Of a stretch of DNA of 64,000 nt, positions 24,498-32,978 are shown piece after piece; position 1 is the first letter of the stretch, and each line of letters begins with the position of its first letter. A model generated the notes under the pieces. It ran no database searches and was not told the DNA's origin. It worked only from the letters and a program-made list of their open reading frames with translations. Position numbers and translations under genes: made by a program. The stretch covers positions 434,001 through 498,000 of the forward strand of contig JAEVYT010000030.1 of NCBI GenBank assembly GCA_023392615.1, written 5' to 3'. This DNA is from Bacillota bacterium. GTDB taxonomy: Bacteria; Bacillota; Clostridia; Lachnospirales; Lachnospiraceae.

Positions 24498-25487
24498 ATG
24501 AAAGTGATCAAAGAGCATATAAAAACGAAAAGCTTTAAACAATTCTATCTATTGTATGGTTCGGAGGAGTATTTAAAAAAGCTATATCGTGATAAATTAA
24601 AAGCTGCAATTCTGACTGATGAGAATGAGATGAACTTTTCTTATTATGAGGGGAAGAATGTGGATCCATTAAAAGTAGCAGAGGTGGCGAACACATTACC
24701 GTTTTTTAGTGAATATCGTTTAATTATCATTGAAAACAGCGGATTGTTCAAAAGCCAGAGTGATATGAGTGATTTACTTGATAAAGCACCTGACAGTACC
24801 ATTACAATATTTGTAGAGAGTGAAATCGATAAAAGGAACAGACTCTTTAAGATGGTAGTAGATCGTGGAACCGTATCTGAGATGAATGGATTAGATGAGA
24901 GAAATCTTAAGCTGTTTGTGACATCCTTATTTGAACAGAGTAATAAAAAAATTACTGAAGCGACGATTAATAATCTTCTAGATAAAACCGGAGCGGATAT
25001 GATAAATATTTGCAATGAGGTGGAGAAAATTATTAGCTATGCTGTAGATCGTGATGTGATATCACAGCAAGATGTTGATGCTGTAGTTACGACACAGATT
25101 AGCGGTAAGATATTTCAGATGATTGATGCAATAGGAAGTCAACAATCGGGAAAAGCTCTTGATTTATATTATGATTTGTTATCTGTGCGAGAGAAGCCTA
25201 TGTCTATCTTGTATTTAATTATCAGACATTTCAATATCATGCTTCAAGTGAAGAATCTACAGTCGCTTGGCCGTAACGCTGCAACAATTAGTGAGAAAGT
25301 AGGAATTCCTCCTTTTTCAGTGAATAAATACGTTGCTCAATCTAGGAATTTTACTTCAAAACGGTTGAAGGAAGCACTGGAATTTGGCACAGAAGTGGAA
25401 GAGCAGATAAAGACAGGTAGAATGATTGAGAAAATCGGTGTTGAATTATTTATACTTACCTTTAGTAAAAGTGAGGTTACAAAATAA
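24498..25487 (+). CDS. holA: DNA polymerase III delta subunit (clamp loader)
   Basis: 329 residues. Features of HolA: FYLLYGSEEYLKKLYRDKL at the N-terminus, LPFFSEYRLIIIENSGLF in the clamp-contact domain, and the C-terminal collar IRHFNIMLQVKNL plus EIGVEL-like end. Loads the beta clamp. A tRNA-Ser gene begins 63 bases downstream. Confidence 0.9.
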   Translation: MKVIKEHIKTKSFKQFYLLYGSEEYLKKLYRDKLKAAILTDENEMNFSYYEGKNVDPLKVAEVANTLPFFSEYRLIIIENSGLFKSQSDMSDLLDKAPDSTITIFVESEIDKRNRLFKMVVDRGTVSEMNGLDERNLKLFVTSLFEQSNKKITEATINNLLDKTGADMINICNEVEKIISYAVDRDVISQQDVDAVVTTQISGKIFQMIDAIGSQQSGKALDLYYDLLSVREKPMSILYLIIRHFNIMLQVKNLQSLGRNAATISEKVGIPPFSVNKYVAQSRNFTSKRLKEALEFGTEVEEQIKTGRMIEKIGVELFILTFSKSEVTK

Positions 25488-25550
25488 TAGTAAATATCTG
25501 AGTTATTTGAACAGTGAGTAGTCTGTTCTGAGAATTCAGTTATTATATAT

Positions 25551-25638
25551 GGAAACGTATCGAAGAGGTCATAACGGCCCTGACTCGAAATCAGGTAGTC
25601 CCTAACGGGGCTCGTGGGTTCGAATCCCACCGTTTCCG
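25551..25638 (+). tRNA. tRNA-Ser (anticodon CGA)
   Basis: 88 bases. Acceptor GGAAACG/CGTTTCC, anticodon stem CCTGA/TCAGG around CTCGAAA (anticodon CGA, codon UCG), a long variable arm with GTCCC..GGGGC, and T-arm GTGGG-TTCGAAT-CCCAC. Discriminator G, no encoded CCA. Confidence 0.95.
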
Positions 25639-25645
25639 TTATCAT

Positions 25646-25687
25646 AAGGCTTAAAATCGTAAAGAATATGCGGTTTTAAGCCTTTTT
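25646..25687 (+). terminator. terminator after tRNA-Ser
   Basis: AAGGCTTAAAA.CG pairs with CG.TTTTAAGCCTT and is followed by TTTC; the loop is about 11 bases. Confidence 0.8.
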
Positions 25688-25761
25688 CAATTGAAGATGA
25701 TATTTACTGGAATTGGTAGATGGTTTATAATGGAACTAATAGAGAGAACGGAGAGATTAAT

Positions 25762-26778
25762 ATGAAAAAAGCTTTGATTCATTATTTTACTGGAACCGGT
25801 AACTCGCTAGTTGCTGCGGAACAGCTTACTAAAGAAGAGTGTTTATGCGATTATGAGTTCACTTTTCACCCAATTGAGAAAGGGAATCGTAATGATATAA
25901 AGGATTTTTCGCTTCATCTATTCTTCTTTCCTGTGTTTGCAACCTCTGTTCCACATATAGTACGTAAATACATCCATAACCTAGAGCCAGGTAATATGGC
26001 TAAAGCAGTGGTGATATCTACGAATGGTAAGATTTCTACACGCTTTCGGGATGGTTATCAAGGATGGGCGCTACATCAAGCCAGAATATGCTTGAAGGCA
26101 AAGCATTATGATGTAGTACTTAGTGAAACTCTTGATCTTCCATATAACGTCACGATTGTGGCGCCACCTAGGAATGATAAGGTGAATAAAATAATACTTA
26201 CAGAAGGGCTGAAGCCGCTTTCTATCATAGCAAACCGCATAACGGAACAACAGAGCTACCATCGTAGGATATTTCTTGCCAACTTTCTGTGGTGTATACC
26301 CTTTGGAGTGTTATATTCCTTGTTCGGTCGAAGAGGCTTTGGCAAGTTGTTTGGAGCGGATGCCTCCTGCAATCAGTGTAAACAATGCGTTCGTGAATGT
26401 CCGGTAAAAGCGATTAGATCGGATGGACGGAGTATTCGTTGGAAATTAAACTGTGAGGGATGCCTAAGATGCATCAACTCCTGTCCGAAGCATGCGATTC
26501 AAACATCTACGGTTCGTCTTATCGTGATGTTGGGAGCGATGTTCTTAAATCCTTTTTACCTGATCTATCCGAATGTGAAAGATCGGATTAGTGCTGATTT
26601 TACCCCATTTGCAGTACATATGATAGAAGCAATTTACTACGTATTCTCAGTCTTGTTATTCTGGTTTCTACTTGATCAATTAATTATTTTTTTATCTAGA
26701 TTTACTGTTTTTCGTAAGATATTTGGATTTGGGCATACCAGATTTTATGGTAGATATCATGCGAAAAAAATTAAATAG
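25762..26778 (+). CDS. EFR1 family ferredoxin-flavodoxin protein
   Basis: 338 residues from ATG 25762 (GGAGAG upstream). N-terminal flavodoxin-like domain with IHYFTGTGNS for the FMN phosphate; then two 4Fe-4S motifs, CNQCKQCVRECP and CEGCLRCINSCP (about 203-245); then hydrophobic segments (about 260-275 and 285-312), so it is likely membrane-associated. The EFR1 group of anaerobes is thought to move electrons between flavin and Fe-S carriers; partner unknown. Ends 10 bases from the stop of the convergent aminotransferase gene. Confidence 0.9.
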   Translation: MKKALIHYFTGTGNSLVAAEQLTKEECLCDYEFTFHPIEKGNRNDIKDFSLHLFFFPVFATSVPHIVRKYIHNLEPGNMAKAVVISTNGKISTRFRDGYQGWALHQARICLKAKHYDVVLSETLDLPYNVTIVAPPRNDKVNKIILTEGLKPLSIIANRITEQQSYHRRIFLANFLWCIPFGVLYSLFGRRGFGKLFGADASCNQCKQCVRECPVKAIRSDGRSIRWKLNCEGCLRCINSCPKHAIQTSTVRLIVMLGAMFLNPFYLIYPNVKDRISADFTPFAVHMIEAIYYVFSVLLFWFLLDQLIIFLSRFTVFRKIFGFGHTRFYGRYHAKKIK

Positions 26779-26788
26779 CAAGATTAGC

Positions 26789-27970
26789 TTATTCGTGCTG
26801 TTTTAGTATCATAGCCAAACGTTTAATACCCTCGTTTATCGTATCGATATCTGAATTTGTATAATTAAGTCGCATAGTATTAACACGTTCCCTGTAAGTG
26901 TAGAAAGGGTCTCCAGGAACAAATAATACCTTCGCGTTAGTAGCTTCATGAATTAAGTCAATAGTGGGTAATCCGTTATGTAAGGTTGCCCATATAAACA
27001 TACCGCCGTTAGGTGTAGTATAGGATACATAATCAGGAAAATGCTTTTTCATCGCTTCAAGCATCGTATTACATTGCAATTGGTACAGGGATTTAATCTT
27101 AGAGATATGCTCCTCATAATCATTATGTTGTAAATAGTCATAAATTAAATGCTGACCAAAGATGTTTGTGTGTAAATCAGAGCCCTGTTTTGCTGTTATA
27201 ACATACTGCATGATTTCTTTGTTCTTTGTACAAAGAAAGCCAAGCCTCATCCCGGGAGTAATTGTTTTAGAAAAGGAACCGAACAATATGCTGTTTTCTA
27301 ATTTGTTTGCTCCGATATATGGCAGAGTTACGTTATCAAAGCAGAGTTCGCTATAGGGATCATCCTCCACTAGTACTACATTATATTTTTGCAATATTTT
27401 ATATACCGCCTCACGTTTTTCACTCGAATAGGAAAGACCGGTCGGATTTTGATAATTAGGAACACAATAATATAGCTTAACCTTATCTTTTTTTAGTGCT
27501 TCTTCCAATTCACTCAGATTTACTCCGTCCTCCTCTAGGGTCAATGGTATAAATTCGGGCTCGAATAATGAAAATGATTGGATGGCGCCAAGGTATCCAG
27601 GTTCTTCGATTAATATTTTATCTCCTTTATTAATAAATACTTTACCCAATAGGTCCAGTCCTTGCTGTGATCCTGTGGTAATCATAATATCTTCCGGTAA
27701 GAAATCTATTCCAAAACGTTTCTTATAACGAGTTGCAATATATTGCCTGAGAGGGAGATACCCTTCCGTTGTGGCATATTGAAATACAGCTTCCTTATTA
27801 TCGCGAATGATTCGTGTAGATGATTCGGATAATTCTTTAAGCGGAAATGATATAGGGTTTGGAAGTCCACCTGCAAAAGATATAATGTCTTTATTACCGC
27901 TGACTTTTAGGATTTCTCTTGTGAATGAGGGTTTTGTTTTCTTGATACGATCTGAGTAAATATTCGGCAT
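26789..27970 (-). CDS. PLP-dependent aminotransferase, class I/II (2-aminoadipate/aromatic type)
   Basis: 393 residues. Fold type I aminotransferase: FAGGLPNP at the N-terminus, TTGSQQGLDLLGK, YCVPNYQNPTG (Asn-Pro-Thr-Gly), EDDPYSEL and the PLP lysine segment GSFSKTITPGMRLGF. Closest in layout to 2-aminoadipate/kynurenine aminotransferase-like enzymes; the substrate is not decidable. It diverges from a MocR-type regulator gene, the classic arrangement in which the regulator controls an amino acid-related gene. Confidence 0.88.
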   Translation of the reverse strand: MPNIYSDRIKKTKPSFTREILKVSGNKDIISFAGGLPNPISFPLKELSESSTRIIRDNKEAVFQYATTEGYLPLRQYIATRYKKRFGIDFLPEDIMITTGSQQGLDLLGKVFINKGDKILIEEPGYLGAIQSFSLFEPEFIPLTLEEDGVNLSELEEALKKDKVKLYYCVPNYQNPTGLSYSSEKREAVYKILQKYNVVLVEDDPYSELCFDNVTLPYIGANKLENSILFGSFSKTITPGMRLGFLCTKNKEIMQYVITAKQGSDLHTNIFGQHLIYDYLQHNDYEEHISKIKSLYQLQCNTMLEAMKKHFPDYVSYTTPNGGMFIWATLHNGLPTIDLIHEATNAKVLFVPGDPFYTYRERVNTMRLNYTNSDIDTINEGIKRLAMILKQHE

Positions 27971-28130
27971 ATACTTATCCTTCTTTCCTTATATTCCCTT
28001 TTTGAATTCTTAACGTAAATAATCTAGTCCTGCACAGATTTCTAATAAAATGATATTAAAGATTATAATTTATGAAGTATGAACTTATAAAAAATTATAC
28101 TTTGGCAAATTATAGCATTGATATTTAAAC

Positions 28131-28152
28131 CATACAATAATATAATTGTATG
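28131..28152. promoter_or_regulatory. palindromic candidate operator between aminotransferase and MocR genes
   Basis: CATACAAT-AATATA-ATTGTATG, perfect 8-bp arms. Further same-direction half-sites occur at 28187-28194 (ATTGTATG, 42 bases on) and 28247-28253 (TTGTATG). This 388-bp divergent gap has no convincing gene; a 61-codon frame at 28150 lacks a ribosome-binding site. Confidence 0.55.
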
Positions 28153-28358
28153 CAAAACAATATTTGTAATTTGAAGAATGTTTGTGATTGTATGTCTGAA
28201 TTTGTGAAGATTCACAAGGTAATATTTATTTCATCAGCAATGAGCTTTGTATGCATATTCAATGGAATGTATGAAGATTTGTGCCAATTATTATATGATA
28301 AAAGTGGAGTGTTGATGTCAGGATATACAGAATAGATGAATGATATGGAGGGGAAGAT

Positions 28359-29765
28359 ATGCCGGTTAATTCCTTTGAAAATTATCCAATGAGCTGGAAA
28401 CCAAATTTAGTGAAAGCAGATGTGCCCATTTATAAGGAGCTTGCTAACTTACTTGAAGAAGATATCACAAAGGGCAAATTACTTCCCGGTACAAAGCTTC
28501 CACCTCAACGTGAGCTTGCAGATTATCTGGATATTAACCTTAGTACGGTATCCAGAGCCTTTAAGTTATGTGAACAGAATGGATTGATATGTGCTTCAGT
28601 AGGTAATGGGACATATGTTGCAAGTGATGCAGGAAGTAACCATATCATTCGAATTAATGCAGATTCCATGCAGATAATAGAGATGGGCGCCATTCTGCCC
28701 GGTGTATCGCAAAATCAATCAATGATTGGATCTATGCAAAAACTATTAAATGAGCCGGAAGTGGAGAAACTGTTTCAATACGGAAGCACGGATTATACCA
28801 TGAGTCAAAAAGAAGCTGCTGTGAGATGGATGAAAGCTGCAAATATTAACGTGTCTTCTGAGGATATATTATTCTCAAGTGGTGGGCAGAATGCGATAAC
28901 GGCAATTTTATCCTCATTATTCAAGTCGGGAGATCGAATTGGAACAGATCCATTAACATACCCTGGGATTAAAACAGTAGCAAAGATGCTGGGGATTCAA
29001 TTGGTTCCGGTTGAGTCACGTTATAGTGAGATGACAGAGGAGGGGTTAATCAGTGCGTGCAAGAATGATAAGATAAAAGGGATTTATATTATTCCTGATT
29101 TTCATAATCCCACCACACATGTCATGAGTATCAATACAAGAGAAATGATTGGTAGGATAGCTAACCAGTATCAATTAATAGTGATCGAGGATGCGATAAA
29201 TAGTTTGTTGGTAGAAAAACCTCTTCCACCTGTATCCGCCTTTGCTCCGAAAAACAGTATTTATATACTTAGTTTGTCAAAGGTAATATCACCCGGCTTA
29301 AGATTAGCATATATTGCAGCTCCTAAACACTTAAAAAATGAGCTGTCTACTGCGTTATATAATCTGAACATTACGGTTTCCCCTTTTCTACTAGAAGTAT
29401 CCTCAAGACTGATCTTTTCCGGAAAGGCGAACAGAATTGCCCGTGAACGAAGATCAGATACAGTTATTCGAAACAATATGATGGAGATGGAATTAAAAGA
29501 TTATGTTGTTAAAGGACAGAAAGAATGTCCGTTTCGTTGGTTGCAACTACCGCATACCTTTACCGGAAAGAGCTTTGAGATATGTGCGAAAAATGAGGGG
29601 GTGCAGGTGTTTTCAGATGAACGTTTCCTAGTAGGAAGTACACCTCCACGTGGATGGATAAGAATATCTGTTACTGCTACCCGTACAATAGAAGAATTTA
29701 AGCGAGGAGTAAAAATTATAAAACGAATTCTAGAAAGTGAGATAGAGACAGGTCAGTTGTTATAA
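28359..29765 (+). CDS. MocR-family (GntR-aminotransferase fusion) regulator
   Basis: 468 residues. Residues about 20-95 form a GntR winged helix (PIYKELANLLEEDITKGKL, then LPPQRELADYLDINLSTVSRAFK, GTYVA). Residues about 110-460 form an aminotransferase-like domain with DFHNPTTH, IEDAINSL and the likely PLP lysine in LSLSKVISPGLRLAYI. MocR proteins sense PLP-amino acid adducts. GGAGGGG lies just upstream of ATG. Probably controls the divergent aminotransferase gene and itself through the palindromic sites between them. Confidence 0.9.
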   Translation: MPVNSFENYPMSWKPNLVKADVPIYKELANLLEEDITKGKLLPGTKLPPQRELADYLDINLSTVSRAFKLCEQNGLICASVGNGTYVASDAGSNHIIRINADSMQIIEMGAILPGVSQNQSMIGSMQKLLNEPEVEKLFQYGSTDYTMSQKEAAVRWMKAANINVSSEDILFSSGGQNAITAILSSLFKSGDRIGTDPLTYPGIKTVAKMLGIQLVPVESRYSEMTEEGLISACKNDKIKGIYIIPDFHNPTTHVMSINTREMIGRIANQYQLIVIEDAINSLLVEKPLPPVSAFAPKNSIYILSLSKVISPGLRLAYIAAPKHLKNELSTALYNLNITVSPFLLEVSSRLIFSGKANRIARERRSDTVIRNNMMEMELKDYVVKGQKECPFRWLQLPHTFTGKSFEICAKNEGVQVFSDERFLVGSTPPRGWIRISVTATRTIEEFKRGVKIIKRILESEIETGQLL

Positions 29766-29900
29766 AGAAGCACATAAAAGAGAAGATTTAAAATAAGGGA
29801 ATAGATTACTAAGTGATTCTAAAATATTAAATGATTCAAATTTCAGTGTTAGATAATATCCTTAACTATCCTTTGGAGGGAATTCCCTCCTTAAAGCATG

Positions 29901-29937
29901 TAAAAAACCCGGAAATGTGGGTTAAACATTTCCGGGT
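29901..29937 (-). terminator. terminator of rpsT
   Basis: On the minus strand a 12-bp stem ACATTTCCGGGT pairing around a 7-base loop, followed by TTTTTTAC. Just upstream (29874-29889) is a separate 16-bp perfect palindrome GGAGGGAATTCCCTCC, downstream of the MocR gene. Confidence 0.9.
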
Positions 29938-29958
29938 AATAATTACACTTTGCAAAAA

Positions 29959-30222
29959 TTAAGCGATTTTATTTACAGCCTTTGTTAAGCGAGATACTTT
30001 TCTAGCAACTGTATTCTTGTGGAATACACCCTTAGAACAAGCTTTATCGATTTCAGTGATAGCGTCTACTAAGCTTGTCTTAGCGAGATCCTTATCAGCT
30101 GCAACGACAGCAGCATCAACCTTCTTAATCAATGTCTTAACCTTGGATTTAATTGCTTTATTTCTTGCAGCCTTAGTAGCGTTAACTAAAATTCTCTTTT
30201 TAGCAGATTTAATATTAGCCAT
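29959..30222 (-). CDS. rpsT: 30S ribosomal protein S20
   Basis: 87 residues from 30222 (GGAGGT 8 bases upstream): MANIKSAKKRI, very basic, three-helix bundle protein of the small subunit. Divergent from gpr, as in many Firmicutes where rpsT sits next to gpr. Confidence 0.96.
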   Translation of the reverse strand: MANIKSAKKRILVNATKAARNKAIKSKVKTLIKKVDAAVVAADKDLAKTSLVDAITEIDKACSKGVFHKNTVARKVSRLTKAVNKIA

Positions 30223-30466
30223 TTTTGTATACCTCCAAATATTATTAATATTTAACCGGATTGCTAAGGACATCAAATTGAGAGTGAGATGTTTACTCGA
30301 ATGCGGTTATTCATAACTTGTTTCATTAAATCCGGAGACACGGACGTTCTAATGGAAACATACTCTTATATAGTAGTCGATAGTAATTGTTCTGTCAATA
30401 CATAATTTAATAAACTTTGTAGAAAATAATTCAAAAATAGAATAAATCATTTTGGAGGATTATCAT

Positions 30467-31375
30467 TTGAGTAAAATTAGAACTGACTTGGCTTTAGAGG
30501 TAAGGGAGAGCTTTCCCGAAGATAATGTTGAAATCAAGGGTGTAATATTAACCGAGAATTTTGATGAAAAAAATAATATCCGTGTTTCGACCGTAGAGAT
30601 TAAGGATGAAAAGGGAGCCAATGCAATGCAGAGGCCAATCGGAACCTATATTACAATCGAGGCTCCCGATATGTATCAGGGTGATGAGGATTATAATAAA
30701 CCAGTATCACAGGAAGTAGTGAAGCAACTTAAAAATCTGGCTGGTAATCTGAAAAGAGAAGAGATATTAGTAGTAGGACTTGGTAACAGAGAAGTGACAC
30801 CCGATGCGTTAGGCCCCCAAGTTGTTGATAATTTATTTATAACAAGACATTTAATTAAAGAGTTTGGTAAAGAATTTAAGGATAAGCATAAGCTAGGAAG
30901 TGTTAGTGCGATTGCTCCTGGGGTTATGGCACAGACGGGAATGGAGACGGTAGAAATTATAAAGGGTGTGATTAAGGAGACGAGCCCGAAGTTGGTCATT
31001 GTAATTGATGCACTGGCATCTCGAAGTGTTAGCCGTGTTAATACTACAATTCAATTAACCGATACCGGAATTAGCCCAGGGTCCGGAGTAGGGAATAACC
31101 GTAAAGCTCTAAATGAAGAGAGTCTTGGGGTTAAGACGGTTGCGATTGGTGTTCCCACCGTGGTTGCAGCGGCTACGATCGTAGCTGATTCTTTGACAAC
31201 GTATATGCAAAAAAGCGGTTTTAGCGAAGAGGATGTGGATAAATTCATCTCTGAGGTGATGGAACAACAAGTGGATAATATGTTTGTTACTCCTAAGAAT
31301 ATCGATGAATCCATCAAACGGCTAAGCTTTACCGTGTCAGAAGCGCTAAATTCCTGTTTCGCACAGGCGGGATGA
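30467..31375 (+). CDS. gpr: germination protease GPR
   Basis: 302 residues from TTG 30467; GGAGG (30454-30458) lies inside the apparent upstream extension and so fixes the start. Aspartic-type protease made in the forespore as a zymogen that degrades small acid-soluble spore proteins at germination. The propeptide region RTDLALEVRE resembles the substrate consensus and is where autoprocessing occurs. Catalytic-site aspartates lie in GNREVTPDALGP and VIDALASR. Its substrate family is represented in the window by the SASP gene at 44835. Confidence 0.95.
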   Translation: MSKIRTDLALEVRESFPEDNVEIKGVILTENFDEKNNIRVSTVEIKDEKGANAMQRPIGTYITIEAPDMYQGDEDYNKPVSQEVVKQLKNLAGNLKREEILVVGLGNREVTPDALGPQVVDNLFITRHLIKEFGKEFKDKHKLGSVSAIAPGVMAQTGMETVEIIKGVIKETSPKLVIVIDALASRSVSRVNTTIQLTDTGISPGSGVGNNRKALNEESLGVKTVAIGVPTVVAAATIVADSLTTYMQKSGFSEEDVDKFISEVMEQQVDNMFVTPKNIDESIKRLSFTVSEALNSCFAQAG

Positions 31376-31391
31376 AAAATAAAAAATATTT

Positions 31392-31496
31392 AGCCTGATT
31401 TTCCTTTATAATTCGGTAGTTAACATAAGATTACCCGTTGTCCTCACGCCGGAGGGGGTAATAAAAACAAGCTGTCCGAATATAATGAATCAGGCT
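31392..31496. other. 105-base four-helix nested palindrome between gpr and spoIIP
   Basis: AGCCTGATT/AATCAGGCT (9 bp), TATAATTCGG/CCGAATATA (one bulge), ATTACCC/GGGTAAT, CCTC/GAGG at the apex. No U-tract follows, and the spoIIP start codon is 37 bases downstream. It could be an mRNA structure of gpr or a leader element of spoIIP. Confidence 0.6.
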
Positions 31497-31532
31497 ACAT
31501 GATTATGCCGATTCATTTGATAGGAGGAGATC

Positions 31533-32891
31533 ATGAAAAATATCCCAACGAAGAAAAAAATCAAGCTTTATCCAATCGTATGGACGGGCATTATACTGGT
31601 ATCCATCTATATAATATATCGATATGCGTCTTTATCGTTTTCGGTAAATGTTGGCCAAGCTGAGGGTACGATTAAGAATGTTGTTGTATCAAAAATCTGT
31701 AGTAAGGTCATGGAAGAAGGTTCCGCACTGATGAACTATACTTCAAAAGGGTATCATGGCACTTCTGGACCGTTTGATTTGATGTCAAAGCACATATCGA
31801 TACAAAAATTCTCTCTCGATGATAGTTCGCTCACCGCTAATGCGAAGGATAAGACATCATTTCCAGATAGCAAAGCAGACAGCAATGCAAAAAGCAATGA
31901 TGCAACTCCGGTTATGAGTACGAATGTAGCAAGTGATGAGAAGGGATATTATAAGATAAATGGCGGAGTTACAAAGGAATATCTACTCACGAACGGGCTG
32001 GTGTACAATGATTCTTTGAGTAGCAAATCAAATAGTACAGAGCTACTAATCGGATATACTCCCGGTGAAGTAGATGATGCAGAGTCGGAGAATGATGACA
32101 CCGCCGAAACGGTAAATACTAGTGCTGCATCAAAATATACGCTAGCACAATTGAAGAATTTTAATTTTTTAGTAAGTAATTTTTATGTAGTAGACTCTTC
32201 AACACGGGTAACAAAAGATATATTTGATGGAGAAAAATTAATTAGTAAAGATCTAAAGATAAAACAGAAGAATGATAAACCACAGATTCTTATCTATCAT
32301 ACCCATGCGCATGAAGCTTTTTCCGATAGTAGGCCGAATAATTTTGATGATTCTGTAGTTGGTGTTGGTGATGAATTAACGGATATTTTAGAAAACAAGT
32401 ATCATTATAACGTGATTCACGATAGAACAGGGTATGATATCGTAAATGGGGTACTGGATCGCAGTAAGGCTTATGACCAGGCATTAGCAGGGATAAATAA
32501 TGTAATGAAGGAGTATCCTTCAATTGAGGTGGTTATTGATTTACATAGGGACGGCGGCGCCGCACGATATGTTACGATTAATGGCAAGAAATGTGCGCAA
32601 GCCATGATGTTTAATGGACTGAGCAGGGATAAAGACGGGCCAATTAAAAGACTGTATAATCCAAATCTTCAGAATAATCTTGCATTCAGTCTTCAGATGC
32701 AGTTAAAAGCGCGGGATTTGTTCCCTGGATTTTTTGTAAAGAATTATTTGAAGGATTGGAGATATAATATGCATGTTCGGCCAAAGTCCCTACTAGTTGA
32801 ACTTGGAACTGATAAAAATACTCTGCAGTCTGCAAAGAATTCAATGGAGCCTTTTGCAAAGGTTTTGGATACCATCCTACAAGGAAAGTAA
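31533..32891 (+). CDS. spoIIP: stage II sporulation protein P
   Basis: 452 residues. Membrane-anchored peptidoglycan hydrolase of the engulfment DMP complex (with SpoIID and SpoIIM). N-terminal membrane segment (YPIVWTGIILVSIYIIYRY), a low-complexity Asn/Ser/Asp linker (about 105-200), then the amidase domain: LIYHTHAHEAF with zinc ligands, VVIDLHRDGGA, and the C-terminal LLVELGTDKNT. GGAGGAG upstream. Conserved position between gpr and lepA. Confidence 0.94.
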   Translation: MKNIPTKKKIKLYPIVWTGIILVSIYIIYRYASLSFSVNVGQAEGTIKNVVVSKICSKVMEEGSALMNYTSKGYHGTSGPFDLMSKHISIQKFSLDDSSLTANAKDKTSFPDSKADSNAKSNDATPVMSTNVASDEKGYYKINGGVTKEYLLTNGLVYNDSLSSKSNSTELLIGYTPGEVDDAESENDDTAETVNTSAASKYTLAQLKNFNFLVSNFYVVDSSTRVTKDIFDGEKLISKDLKIKQKNDKPQILIYHTHAHEAFSDSRPNNFDDSVVGVGDELTDILENKYHYNVIHDRTGYDIVNGVLDRSKAYDQALAGINNVMKEYPSIEVVIDLHRDGGAARYVTINGKKCAQAMMFNGLSRDKDGPIKRLYNPNLQNNLAFSLQMQLKARDLFPGFFVKNYLKDWRYNMHVRPKSLLVELGTDKNTLQSAKNSMEPFAKVLDTILQGK

Positions 32892-32907
32892 ATGGTATCG
32901 CATTATC

Positions 32908-32936
32908 TTGCCACTGAGTTGTCGTTGTGTTATAAT
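32908..32936 (+). promoter_or_regulatory. promoter of lepA
   Basis: TTGCCA (32908-32913), 17-base spacer, TATAAT (32931-32936); begins 16 bases after the spoIIP stop and gives a leader of about 35 bases. Confidence 0.7.
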
Positions 32937-32978
32937 CATACAGATAAAATGCATAGCTATATACGCAGGAGGATTGAC

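Noticed and set aside
28150..28335. 61-codon + strand frame in the aminotransferase/MocR gap
   Set aside because: No ribosome-binding site, odd composition, and it overlaps the candidate operator sites.
30017..30316. 99-codon + strand frame opposite rpsT
   Set aside because: Antisense shadow of the ribosomal protein S20 gene and its leader.
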